Positions 26,425 through 34,416 of a stretch of 64,000 nt of DNA are shown here, piece after piece. The notes under the pieces were generated by a model. It saw nothing but the letters and a program-made list of their open reading frames with translations, did not search any database and was not told the origin of the DNA. The stretch is from Arthrobacter sp. 18067. GTDB lineage: Bacteria > Actinomycetota > Actinomycetes > Actinomycetales > Micrococcaceae. Position numbers and translations under genes: made by a program. The first letter of the stretch is position 1. The number at the start of each line of letters is the position of its first letter. The stretch spans positions 527,641-591,640 of the forward strand of contig NZ_CACSJJ010000001.1 in the NCBI RefSeq assembly GCF_902706295.1, in the 5' to 3' direction.

Positions 26425-27192
26425 TTAGGCCGCGGTGTAGCCGCCGTCGACGGGTATGGAGGCGCCGGTGAGATACGCCGCTCGGTCGGAAGCGAGGAAG
26501 AGGACAGCGTTCGCGACGTCCTCCGGCTTGGCTACGCGTCCCAATGGGATACCTGCGGCCACGCTGCGCGCGGCTGCTTCGGAGTCGGGTTGCGCGGCTA
26601 CCCACTCGTCGAACAAGGCTGTTCGGGTCATGCCCGGCGCGACGGCGTTTACCCGGATGTTGTGTGGGGCGAGTTCGACCGCCGCGGATCTCGTCAAGGC
26701 CAGGACGGCGCCTTTGGATGCTGCGTACACGGACATCGTCGGGACCCCGATGGAGGCCAAGCGCGAGGTGACGTTGACAATGGAACCTCCCCCGAGGATT
26801 TTCATGACCGTGCCCGCTGCCTGAAGCATCGCCATGGTTCCAAACGTGTTGGTTTCGAACACCGCACGGATCTCTTCCATGGGCGTAGAGAGGATGTCGC
26901 CAGTGTGGTCGATGCCGGCATTGTTGACCAGGACATCGAGCCTGCCGGCGAAGGCCAAGGCCGCTTCGGTCACATGGGTAGCTGCATCGGATTCCGTCAG
27001 GTCTGCCGGGTAGAAGCGAGCACCGGATCCGAGCTCCCGTGCAAGCGCTTCGCCCCTGCTTTGGGACCGCCCCGTCAGCAACACCCTATAACCCTCCGCG
27101 TGGAGGGCTCGGGATGTGGCTTCGCCTATTCCGGAGGTAGCGCCGGTGACTATCGCTACCCGGGGGCTGCTTGTCTGCGGTGTCGTTGTCAT
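26425..27192 (-). CDS. SDR family oxidoreductase
   Basis: A 255-residue classical SDR with TGATSGIG at residues 16-23, NNAG at 90-93, and catalytic Ser143, Tyr156 and Lys160 (YAASKGAVLAL). NVRVNAVAPG-like and LTGASIPVDGGY motifs complete the fold. The start overlaps the EamA stop by four bases. An Arg in TGRSQSRG after the second strand suggests NADP. In this TetR operon it may modify the compound handled by the transporter. Confidence 0.88.
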   Translation of the reverse strand: MTTTPQTSSPRVAIVTGATSGIGEATSRALHAEGYRVLLTGRSQSRGEALARELGSGARFYPADLTESDAATHVTEAALAFAGRLDVLVNNAGIDHTGDILSTPMEEIRAVFETNTFGTMAMLQAAGTVMKILGGGSIVNVTSRLASIGVPTMSVYAASKGAVLALTRSAAVELAPHNIRVNAVAPGMTRTALFDEWVAAQPDSEAAARSVAAGIPLGRVAKPEDVANAVLFLASDRAAYLTGASIPVDGGYTAA

Positions 27193-28160
27193 CGGACCGG
27201 TCCTGTCGTCGCTGGTTCCAAGGGTATGGCTTCCTGTCTAGCCTCGGTCTTTTGACGGCGCTTTGGACGGACGTTGACCAAAACCAGGCCCGCGATCACC
27301 AGCGGAAATCCGATCCACCCTTCGGGCCGGAACGTTTCCCGGAGGATCAGGACGGCCAGGATGGTGGCGACCACGGGTTCGAGGACGGTGTAAAGAGTCG
27401 CTGTGGAAGCTTTCATGCGGCCCAGGCCGAAGGCGAACAGAGTGTGGCCCAATGCTGTGGGAATAACCGCCAGATAAAGCAGGATGGACCAGACAGGTGC
27501 GCCGGAGGCACCCTCGCCGGTGAGAGCCAGCAGTCCGAGCATAGGCAGGGCGGCGGTGCCTTGAATGGCTGCAACGACGGTCCGGTGCGCCATGCCGTCC
27601 GGTCGCGTCCCGCAGGGTTGGATCAACCTGCCAGTGGCGAAGGCGTAGAGGGCGTACGTCACTCCTGCGACAAGTCCGGCCACAACACCGGGAATGAGGC
27701 CCGCTGCGTCTCCGGAGCCGTGGTCTTCGCGGGCCGCCAACAGGAGTCCGGCCCCGGCCACCGTGACGAGCATCGCCACCGTCCAGACGGCGGTAACGCG
27801 CTTGCCGTCAACGATCCATTCCAGGATGCCGGCGAAGAGCGGGCCGGAGCCGATCGAAATAATGGTTCCCAAGGCTGCCCCAGTCAGGGATACGGAAACG
27901 TAGAACAGGGGCATGTACAGCATTAGGCCAAGGGCACCAAGCACGATGTAACGGGTGGCTCCCGGTGTTTTGAAGGATTTCAGGACGGCTTTGAGGGAGA
28001 TCAGCCCCAGAATGAGTCCGCCGATGCCGACACTTGCGGCGCCCACAGCGATGGGGTTTACCTGCGGGATGAGGACTGAGGCCACCCCCGTTGTTCCCCA
28101 GAGCGTTGCCGTGGTGATGACAGCCGGGGCGGCCCACCGGGTCGAGTTGTTGGCCTTCAC
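27189..28160 (-). CDS. EamA/DMT-family transporter
   Basis: This 323-residue protein has two EamA repeats with about ten membrane segments. The first repeat includes ATLWGTTGVASVLIPQVNP and the second includes YALYAFATGRLI and LGHTLFAFGLGRMKASTATL, with the conserved LEPVVATILAVLILRE near the end. Members export metabolites or drugs. Its start overlaps the TetR stop and its stop overlaps the SDR start, so the three genes form one coupled operon controlled by the regulator at its head. Confidence 0.88.
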   Translation of the reverse strand: MKANNSTRWAAPAVITTATLWGTTGVASVLIPQVNPIAVGAASVGIGGLILGLISLKAVLKSFKTPGATRYIVLGALGLMLYMPLFYVSVSLTGAALGTIISIGSGPLFAGILEWIVDGKRVTAVWTVAMLVTVAGAGLLLAAREDHGSGDAAGLIPGVVAGLVAGVTYALYAFATGRLIQPCGTRPDGMAHRTVVAAIQGTAALPMLGLLALTGEGASGAPVWSILLYLAVIPTALGHTLFAFGLGRMKASTATLYTVLEPVVATILAVLILRETFRPEGWIGFPLVIAGLVLVNVRPKRRQKTEARQEAIPLEPATTGPVR

Positions 28161-28765
28161 AGTGCCGATACCAACTCACGGGCCATCCCGCGGGCTTCGG
28201 TCAGGCAGGTGTCGTTGCCCTCCAGACCTGCACGGGCCATGGCTCCTTCAAGGAGGAAGGACAGCTGCTTGGCTGTTGACGCGTTGAGGGCGGTTCGTCT
28301 GGGGGCGATCTCCTGCAGATGCCCTGCGAGGAGGCGTTCAACTTCTTCCTTATGCAGCTTCACGATGTCCCGGCCTGGATCCCCGACCGGGAGCTCAGCT
28401 GCGGCGTTCAGCAGCCCGCAGCCTCGGAAACCACGCTCGTATTCGAGGTGGGCGTGGTCGGTGTAAGCGTCGAAGACGGCAAGAAGACGGTCCGCCGACT
28501 CGGCGGCTTGGTGGAGTCTGCGGTGGTACAGACCAAGCCACTCCTGGTGGCGCTCGTTCAGGTAGGCCGTGACCAGCTCGGACTTGGAAGCGAAGTTGTT
28601 GTAGAGGCTCATCTTCGCCACCCCGGCATCAGCCGTAACGGCGTCGATGCCTGTGGAGGCCAAGCCGTCGGCGTAGAACAACTTGGATGCCGACGCGAGC
28701 AGCTTCTCCCGGGCAGGACGCTTCCGCTCCTTCTGGCCGGTATTGCCGGCAGCCGTCTTGGTCAT
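28157..28765 (-). CDS. TetR-family transcriptional regulator
   Basis: The 202-residue protein has a TetR DNA-binding domain (REKLLASASKLFYADGLAST, then VTADAGVAKMSLYNNFASKSEL, residues 19-63) and a ligand domain with GFRGCGLLNAAAELP, a pattern common in regulators of DMT or MFS exporters. It is the first gene of the TetR-EamA-SDR operon. A perfect 20-base palindrome begins 18 bases upstream of its start, so autoregulation of the operon is very likely. Confidence 0.9.
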   Translation of the reverse strand: MTKTAAGNTGQKERKRPAREKLLASASKLFYADGLASTGIDAVTADAGVAKMSLYNNFASKSELVTAYLNERHQEWLGLYHRRLHQAAESADRLLAVFDAYTDHAHLEYERGFRGCGLLNAAAELPVGDPGRDIVKLHKEEVERLLAGHLQEIAPRRTALNASTAKQLSFLLEGAMARAGLEGNDTCLTEARGMARELVSAL

Positions 28766-28783
28766 CGGATCCTCAATTCTGAC

Positions 28784-28803
28784 TAGGTAGACCAGTCTAC
28801 CTA
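28784..28803. promoter_or_regulatory. TetR operator palindrome TAGGTAGAC-N2-GTCTACCTA
   Basis: TAGGTAGACCAGTCTACCTA has perfect 9-base arms with a 2-base centre, 18 bases upstream of the TetR start codon. It ends just before the stop of the hypothetical gene on the other side. TAGAC/GTCTA arms are common in TetR sites. Confidence 0.75.
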
Positions 28804-28804
28804 A

Positions 28805-29146
28805 TCATTTGGTGAAGTCACAAGCTGTTATCCCTATCCAGTTCGACGTCTTCCAGACCTTGCAGCCCTCCTCCTCGTACACGGCGGTGCGGCCACCGCC
28901 GCCGTCCTTCCAAAGCCAGAAGACCGAAGCATCGTTGGCGACCGCATCGATAAGTCCCGCGAAGATCTGTCCGTCGGGAAGCTGCACGACGACCCGATCC
29001 CCGGCATTAAGGAAAACCCAGTCGTGCAAGCGCATGGGCGCGTCAGAAGGTGCTTGCATGACCGTAGGCAGGACGGGTGCCACGTCAGAGGAACGGCACC
29101 CGCGGTGCTCCACGACCGACACATCGGTCGACTTGATGTCGGTCAT
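28805..29146 (-). CDS. hypothetical protein (113 aa)
   Basis: The predicted protein starts MTDIKSTDVSVVEHRGC and contains a small beta-rich core, MRLHDWVFLNAGDRVVVQLP, GQIFAGLIDAVANDASVFWLW and a Cys-containing C terminus. It begins five bases after the pdxS stop, so it is translated from the same message. The pattern of a GDRV..LPDG..FAG segment resembles a small SH3-like barrel but I cannot name a family. Confidence 0.65.
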   Translation of the reverse strand: MTDIKSTDVSVVEHRGCRSSDVAPVLPTVMQAPSDAPMRLHDWVFLNAGDRVVVQLPDGQIFAGLIDAVANDASVFWLWKDGGGGRTAVYEEEGCKVWKTSNWIGITACDFTK

Positions 29147-29151
29147 GAGAC

Positions 29152-30051
29152 TTACCAGCCGCGTTCTGCGAGGCGGTGGGGCTGCGGGATCTCGTCGACG
29201 TTGATGCCGACCATCGCTTCGCCGAGGCCGCGGGAGACCTTGGCAATAACATCAGGGTCGTCATGGTAGGCAGTGGCGTTGACGACGGCGGCGGCACGCT
29301 CTGCCGGGTTGCCGGACTTGAAGATACCCGAACCAACGAATACGCCGTCAGCGCCGAGCTGCATCATCATCGCAGCATCAGCCGGGGTAGCAATGCCACC
29401 GGCAGTGAACAACACCACGGGAAGCTTGCCGGTCGCGGCAACTTCCTTGACCAGCTCGTACGGGGCCTGCAACTCCTTGGCCGCAACGTACAGCTCATCC
29501 TCGGGCAGGGCGGCGAGCTTGGCGACCTCCGAGCGGATCTTGCGCATGTGCCCGGTGGCGTTGGAAACATCGCCGGTGCCGGCTTCACCCTTGGACCGGA
29601 TCATCGCCGCGCCCTCGTTGATGCGGCGCAAAGCCTCACCGAGGTTGGTGGCGCCACAGACGAAGGGAACCGTGAAGTTCCACTTGTCGATGTGGTTGAT
29701 GTAATCGGCCGGGGTCAGGACCTCGGACTCGTCAATGTAGTCCACACCGAGGGACTGCAGGACCTGGGCTTCGACGAAGTGGCCGATGCGGGCCTTGGCC
29801 ATGACCGGAATGGACACGGCAGCGATGATCGCATCGATCATGTCCGGATCGGACATACGGGACACGCCACCCTGGGCGCGGATATCGGCCGGGACACGCT
29901 CGAGCGCCATGACAGCGACAGCACCGGCATCCTCAGCGATGCGGGCCTGCTCGACGTTAACGACGTCCATGATGACGCCGCCCTTGAGCATCTCCGCCAT
30001 GCCCCGCTTAACGCGGCTGGAGCCAATCGTGGGTGAGGACTGTTCAGTCAT
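29152..30051 (-). CDS. pdxS: pyridoxal 5'-phosphate synthase lyase subunit PdxS
   Basis: PdxS builds PLP from ribose 5-phosphate, glyceraldehyde 3-phosphate and ammonia supplied by PdxT. The 299-residue protein has the conserved [17 protein letters not shown] start, the active-site lysine segment [44 protein letters not shown] and the phosphate-binding [16 protein letters not shown]. The start at 30051 is preceded by GAAGAAGG; an in-frame ATG at 30123 lies inside a hairpin and is unlikely. No pdxT neighbour is present. Its position between an amino-acid permease and an aminotransferase cluster suggests local PLP supply. Confidence 0.95.
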   Translation of the reverse strand: MTEQSSPTIGSSRVKRGMAEMLKGGVIMDVVNVEQARIAEDAGAVAVMALERVPADIRAQGGVSRMSDPDMIDAIIAAVSIPVMAKARIGHFVEAQVLQSLGVDYIDESEVLTPADYINHIDKWNFTVPFVCGATNLGEALRRINEGAAMIRSKGEAGTGDVSNATGHMRKIRSEVAKLAALPEDELYVAAKELQAPYELVKEVAATGKLPVVLFTAGGIATPADAAMMMQLGADGVFVGSGIFKSGNPAERAAAVVNATAYHDDPDVIAKVSRGLGEAMVGINVDEIPQPHRLAERGW

Positions 30052-30103
30052 GGGTGTACCTTCTTCTGCGTTGGGTTTGGAAGGCGGTGGGCTGGGGCAG
30101 GAA

Positions 30104-30136
30104 CCGCCACTGAACGGCGGCACCGTTCAGTGGCGG
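30104..30136. promoter_or_regulatory. perfect 14-bp inverted repeat upstream of pdxS
   Basis: CCGCCACTGAACGG at 30104-30117 and CCGTTCAGTGGCGG at 30123-30136 are perfect complements around a 5-base loop, 53 bases before the pdxS start. No T-run follows in either direction. It may be an operator or an mRNA hairpin in the pdxS leader. Confidence 0.6.
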
Positions 30137-30290
30137 CATCAGGTCACCGCGTTGAAGCGTGATGCGTTCCGCCGGGTCCTGGGTTGATTCCCAGATTCCG
30201 GAAGTGGGACAGTGGCTGCCAGTGCCGGCGACCCTGTCTTCGCGCCGCATCATTCGCGCTGCGCCGCGTGGCCTGAGTTCCTGCAGGTTC

Positions 30291-31757
30291 TCAGCCAACT
30301 TCTTGCCGTTCACGGAGGGCCAGCCGGCGGGGGCTGTTGGGGTTGAGCATGGAGTTCTTGCGTCCGTAGAACCAGTAGACGATAAGGCCGATGATGAGCC
30401 ACCCGCCAAAGCGGACCCAGGTGTCCCAGTGGAGCTGAAGCATCAGGAAACCGGAGGCGAGGAGTCCGAAGATCGGGACGACTGGCATGAAGGGAATACG
30501 GAAGGTCCGGGGTGTGTCCGGGCGGGTCTTGCGCAGGACGATGACGGCGGCACATACGACGACGAATGCGGCGAGGATGCCGATGTTGGTCAGGTCGGCG
30601 ACCAGGCGGATGGGGAACACGCCGGCGAGCAAAGCCGAGGCGATGCCGGCGATCCAGGTCACGCGCAGCGGTACACCGCGCTTGCGGTCGGTCTTGGCGA
30701 ACCAAGCCGGGAGCAGGCCGTCGCGGCTCATGGAGAACCAGACGCGGGTGACGCCGAGCATGAACGTGAGCATGACAGTGAGGATGGAGACAACAGCGAA
30801 GGCCGAAATGATGGTGGCGATGGTGGGCATGCCGACCGAGTCAAACGCTGAAGCGAAGGCGCTCTGCGGGTTGATTTCGGTGTACTTCTGCATGCCGGTC
30901 AGCACCAACGTCGCCAGAACATACAGGGCCATGGCGATGGCCAGGGAGAGCAGGATGGCCTTGGGCATGTGCTTCTTGCCATCGACGGCTTCTTCGGCGG
31001 CGGTGCTCATGGCGTCGTAGCCGAAGACGGCGAAGAACACGGTGGCTGCCCCGGCCATGGCCGGTTCGAAGCCATTGGGCATGAAGGGGACGAAGTTTTC
31101 GGTGTGGATGTGGAAGATGCCGATGCCGATGATTGCCAGCACGACGAGAATCTTCAGGCCGACGGCGACCAGTTCAAAGCGCCCGAAGCTCTTGGAGCCG
31201 CGGCTGAGGATCCAGGTAACCAGCAGACAGGTCAGGATCGCGGGGAGGTTGATGATCCCGTCGGGTGTTTCGGGGGTATGGGCGTAGGCGAGGGCTGCTG
31301 GCAGTTCGATGCCGATGCCACCCAGGAAGGCCGAGAAGTACCCCGAGATTCCGATCGCGACGACGGAGACGATCGCGGTGTATTCAAGCAGGAGGTCCCA
31401 GCCGATGAACCAGCCGACGATTTCGCCCAGTGCGACGTACCCGTAGGTGTATGCGGATCCGGCGCGCGGAATCATGCCGGCGAATTCGGCGTAGGACAGT
31501 GCGGCGGCGGCGCTGGCAAGTCCTGCGATCAGGAAGGATATGACAACGGCCGGGCCCACTGCAGGGTTGACGGCATCACCGCGGGCCACAACACCGGCGA
31601 GGGTGAAGATGCCGACGCCGATGATGCCGCCAACGCCGATGGCGGTGAGCTGCCAAAGACCCAGGGACTTCTTGAGTCCGGAGCCATGTCCGTCCTCCTC
31701 TCCGACTTCGTCGATGGGTTTGCGACTGAGCACGGAATAGCGCGCAGGACTGGACAT
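30291..31757 (-). CDS. APC-family amino acid permease
   Basis: This 488-residue protein has about 12 membrane segments and the APC signature LTAIGVGGIIGVGIFTLAG in segment 1, FVPFMPNGFEPAM before segment 6 and AAEEAVDGKKHMPKAILLS in the following loop, typical of the cationic amino acid transporter branch. It would import an amino acid or amine by proton symport. It is divergent from the gntR gene. An ATTGTCAACAAT site lies 99 bases upstream of its start, so it probably belongs to the same regulon as the aminotransferase cluster. Confidence 0.9.
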   Translation of the reverse strand: MSSPARYSVLSRKPIDEVGEEDGHGSGLKKSLGLWQLTAIGVGGIIGVGIFTLAGVVARGDAVNPAVGPAVVISFLIAGLASAAAALSYAEFAGMIPRAGSAYTYGYVALGEIVGWFIGWDLLLEYTAIVSVVAIGISGYFSAFLGGIGIELPAALAYAHTPETPDGIINLPAILTCLLVTWILSRGSKSFGRFELVAVGLKILVVLAIIGIGIFHIHTENFVPFMPNGFEPAMAGAATVFFAVFGYDAMSTAAEEAVDGKKHMPKAILLSLAIAMALYVLATLVLTGMQKYTEINPQSAFASAFDSVGMPTIATIISAFAVVSILTVMLTFMLGVTRVWFSMSRDGLLPAWFAKTDRKRGVPLRVTWIAGIASALLAGVFPIRLVADLTNIGILAAFVVVCAAVIVLRKTRPDTPRTFRIPFMPVVPIFGLLASGFLMLQLHWDTWVRFGGWLIIGLIVYWFYGRKNSMLNPNSPRRLALRERQEVG

Positions 31758-31856
31758 GTAACTCCTGAAGTAGTGGGTAGCCGCTCTTGGGCACTTCTGT
31801 GGGCACCAGAGCTGACGGTGACGTGGGTAACAAGAGTCTGATCCACAAAACGTAGG

Positions 31857-31868
31857 ATTGTCAACAAT
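31857..31868. promoter_or_regulatory. GntR-type operator ATTGT-CA-ACAAT
   Basis: ATTGTCAACAAT lies in the divergent promoter between the APC permease and gntR. It shares its arms with sites at 31907 and 36943 and nearly with 34377. FadR/FCD-type GntR proteins commonly bind such short TTGT/ACAA dyads. Confidence 0.65.
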
Positions 31869-31906
31869 AGGTGAATTGCCTCTAGCCTGTATCGGTCGGA
31901 AGAAGT

Positions 31907-31924
31907 ATGATTGTTGACAATCAT
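31907..31924. promoter_or_regulatory. GntR-type operator ATGATTGT-TG-ACAATCAT
   Basis: ATGATTGTTGACAATCAT has perfect 8-base arms and lies 26 bases upstream of the gntR start. This is the best copy of the shared site and suggests autoregulation. Confidence 0.7.
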
Positions 31925-31950
31925 CCGATCATTCGATACATGAGGAACAC

Positions 31951-32640
31951 ATGAAACGCACCGAGGGCTTCCAGCCCATTAGCCAGGAGTCCACCCCGGC
32001 GCTCATTGCCGCGCAGCTCCGCAGCCTCATCAGCAAAGGCTCCATGGCCCCGGGTGCTCAGCTGGTCGAAATGGACATCGCCGGCGCGCTTGGTGTCAGC
32101 CGCGGTCCCATCCGCGAAGCAATCCAGCGACTGACCCAGGAAGGCCTGCTGGTCAGCATCCGCAACAGGGGTGTCTTCGTCGCGGAATTTGGCGAGGCGG
32201 ACATCCGTGACATCTACGAGGCACGCACAGCAGTCGAGAAAGCCGCCGCGGGTCTGCTCGTTGAGGGAGACCACTCAAGCGCCGGCGCGGAGCTCCTCGT
32301 CAAAGTCGACGACATGGAAGCGGCCCGGGCGAAAAGCAACTCGGAGGCAATGTCTGAGGCCGACGTGGCCTTCCACGAACGGCTGGTCGCCATGGCGGCG
32401 AGCCCCCGCCTGTCCCGCATGCATGGAACACTCCTGACCGAAACCCGCATGTGCCTGAACCGGCTCGAAGGCCGCTACCTGGACGAATCGGTCCGCGTGG
32501 CTGAACACCGTCACATCGCCGAGGCGCTGAAAGACGGCAAGACAGAACTACTCATGAAGCTGCTGGACGCCCATAAAGACGATGCCCTCGCCCGGCTCTT
32601 GACCGAGAAGCCTTCAGCAGCCACTTTGCAGACGGCCTAA
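31951..32640 (+). CDS. GntR-family regulator with FCD domain
   Basis: The 229-residue protein has a winged helix-turn-helix (LRSLISKGSMAPGAQLVEMD, then LGVSRGPIREAIQRLTQEGL) in residues 20-75 and an FCD ligand domain from about residue 85 (DIRDIYEARTAVEKAAA, EADVAFHERLVAMAASPRL, RVAEHRHIAEAL). The His, Asp and Glu pattern of the FCD metal site is visible. It is divergent from the APC permease and heads a unit with a PucR regulator. Operator-like dyads at 31857, 31907, 34377 and 36943 mark its probable regulon. Confidence 0.92.
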   Translation: MKRTEGFQPISQESTPALIAAQLRSLISKGSMAPGAQLVEMDIAGALGVSRGPIREAIQRLTQEGLLVSIRNRGVFVAEFGEADIRDIYEARTAVEKAAAGLLVEGDHSSAGAELLVKVDDMEAARAKSNSEAMSEADVAFHERLVAMAASPRLSRMHGTLLTETRMCLNRLEGRYLDESVRVAEHRHIAEALKDGKTELLMKLLDAHKDDALARLLTEKPSAATLQTA

Positions 32641-32665
32641 GACAAGGATTGGCCTGTGATGCATC

Positions 32666-33823
32666 GTGTTTGATGACCTGCAACGACGGGTCAACGAGAT
32701 CGCCCGCCAAGTGGGCCTTCCCGTCTCCCTGACAACTCCGGACCTTGATTCCATCGTTTTCAGCCCGCATTCCGGGCTCATCATCGATGCCGTGCGGTCC
32801 AAGTCGCTGCTGAGCCGCGGCACCGAAGAATGGGTGGTGCGCTGGTTCCGGAAAGCGGGAGTCGGAAGTTCCCTGGAGCCGACATTCGTTCCCGGAATTC
32901 CCGACAAGGAGGCGATGTCCCGCTGGGTTGTTCCGGTTCACTCCGGCGGACTGATTCTCGGGTACCTGTCCATCCTCGATCCGGACGCCACGTGCGAGCC
33001 CGCAACACTCGAATCGGTGGCCGGGCAGGCTTCGGACATCGGCCGCATCATGCTGGACTCCGAGGAGTCAGCGCGTCTGGCGAAGGATCGACTGCGCCGT
33101 GCCCTAACGAGCCTTGGGGCCGACCAGACCGTGGCCGTCAAGGAACTGTGTGACCAGCTGGGCACCCGCGTCCAGGCGTGGGTCATCGCCGTCGGTACAT
33201 CTGTCGAGTCGACGTCCGGTACTGGGCCCCATGAGACCAAGACTGCAGCCGCTCGTCCCGGGAGGGCACGAAATCCGGGGGCGCTCAGCATCGAGTGCAA
33301 ATTCGAGGACCATCATGCGTTCCTTCTGGCGGGCGACGCGGATGTCGACCCGGCGATCCTTGCAGATCTCGCCCCCTGCTGTCCTACGCTCGTGGTGGGC
33401 GCAGGCAACCCGGTCGAGGACCCGCGGCATTTGCCTCGCTCCTACCGACAAGCCCTGGGGGCTCTGCGGACGGCGACGGCAAACGGGCGTGGCACCACAC
33501 GCTGGTCCGACCTGACCCCGATCAAGATCCTTTCCCTCCAGGACCCCGACGTCCTCGCCGACACAGTTCCTGACACCATCGCTTCCCTTGGTCCCGACAG
33601 TGAACTCCTGGAAACTGTGGACCATTACCTGGACCACGGTCGCAAACCCGACCTGATTGCCGACAGCCTCCACATTCACCGAGGCACGCTGTATTACCGG
33701 CTCCGAAAATTCGAGGATGCCACCGGCTTGGATCTCGAGTCAGGCAAAGACCGCCTGACCATCCAACTGTCCTTGGAAGCTCTCAAACTCCTGAGGGCGC
33801 CGAAATGGCATCACGCCCAGTAG
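32666..33823 (+). CDS. PucR/CdaR-family regulator
   Basis: This 385-residue protein has an N-terminal GAF-like sensor segment (residues 1-130, with VVPVHSGGLILGYLSILDP) and a C-terminal PucR helix-turn-helix (TVDHYLDHGRKPDLIADSLH followed by IHRGTLYYRLRKFEDATGLDL). Such proteins activate pathways for purines, amino acids or other nitrogen compounds. The start is a GTG at 32666; the ribosome site is weak. It lies 25 bases after gntR, so two regulators from different families are co-transcribed at the head of the module. Confidence 0.88.
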   Translation: MFDDLQRRVNEIARQVGLPVSLTTPDLDSIVFSPHSGLIIDAVRSKSLLSRGTEEWVVRWFRKAGVGSSLEPTFVPGIPDKEAMSRWVVPVHSGGLILGYLSILDPDATCEPATLESVAGQASDIGRIMLDSEESARLAKDRLRRALTSLGADQTVAVKELCDQLGTRVQAWVIAVGTSVESTSGTGPHETKTAAARPGRARNPGALSIECKFEDHHAFLLAGDADVDPAILADLAPCCPTLVVGAGNPVEDPRHLPRSYRQALGALRTATANGRGTTRWSDLTPIKILSLQDPDVLADTVPDTIASLGPDSELLETVDHYLDHGRKPDLIADSLHIHRGTLYYRLRKFEDATGLDLESGKDRLTIQLSLEALKLLRAPKWHHAQ

Positions 33824-33846
33824 ACCTGAAACCCGAAAGAAGACAC

Positions 33847-34281
33847 ATGCTCCGCACATACCTGCTCCTCCGCCCTGCCCCGGGCTCACTCGGGGCACTC
33901 GTCTCGTACTACCGCGACAACGACGTCATCGGCGCCGCCGTGCCCTATGGGCTGCAGATCGGCGAACTGGCCCACCCCGCGGAGAACGCCAATACCGTTG
34001 CCGTCGTTTCCGTGTGGCCTTCGCAGGAGGCGTACCAAGGATGGCTGACCGCGCCGGAACGCAAGTCCCTCATCGCCGGAATGATGCCCCTCCTGGACGG
34101 CGGGGACTCCATTTCCGGCTGGACCAAGGAAACCGACGCTGCCATAGCCACCGACTTTTCAGTGCTGTTCGGCGACCGGCCGATCAGTATCCGGATCCGT
34201 TGCGAGGACAGGACCCGCCAGCGCCCCGACATCGACGTCCCGGCAGGGGCAAATCCTTCCGACCAGCAGGACCGGAAATAG
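33847..34281 (+). CDS. ABM-type dimeric alpha-beta barrel protein
   Basis: This 144-residue protein resembles the antibiotic biosynthesis monooxygenase (dimeric alpha-beta barrel) fold: LRTYLLLRPAPGSLGALVSY, VAVVSVWPSQEAYQGWLTAP and a following helix. Such domains act as small oxygenases, isomerases or substrate-handling proteins. The ATG at 33847 follows GAAAGAAGA. It lies 23 bases after the PucR gene. No catalytic residues can be assigned with confidence. Confidence 0.65.
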   Translation: MLRTYLLLRPAPGSLGALVSYYRDNDVIGAAVPYGLQIGELAHPAENANTVAVVSVWPSQEAYQGWLTAPERKSLIAGMMPLLDGGDSISGWTKETDAAIATDFSVLFGDRPISIRIRCEDRTRQRPDIDVPAGANPSDQQDRK

Positions 34282-34376
34282 ACCAGCGTTCAAACAGGAC
34301 TTGAACGGCAGTTGAATCAGCGGCGAAGAACACTGACCTCCCGTCCATAGTCCAGAAGTGACCCCGGTCATAGGCT

Positions 34377-34388
34377 TTAGTCAACAAT
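34377..34388. promoter_or_regulatory. degenerate GntR-type operator
   Basis: TTAGTCAACAAT matches the ATTGTCAACAAT site in 10 of 12 bases and lies 28 bases before the amidohydrolase start, in a 135-base gap. Confidence 0.45.
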
Positions 34389-34416
34389 CCGACAAAAAGC
34401 CTGAAAGCGACCGACA

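Noticed and set aside
26416..27255. Open frame on the + strand opposite the SDR gene
   Set aside because: It mirrors the high-GC SDR gene and has no recognisable motif.
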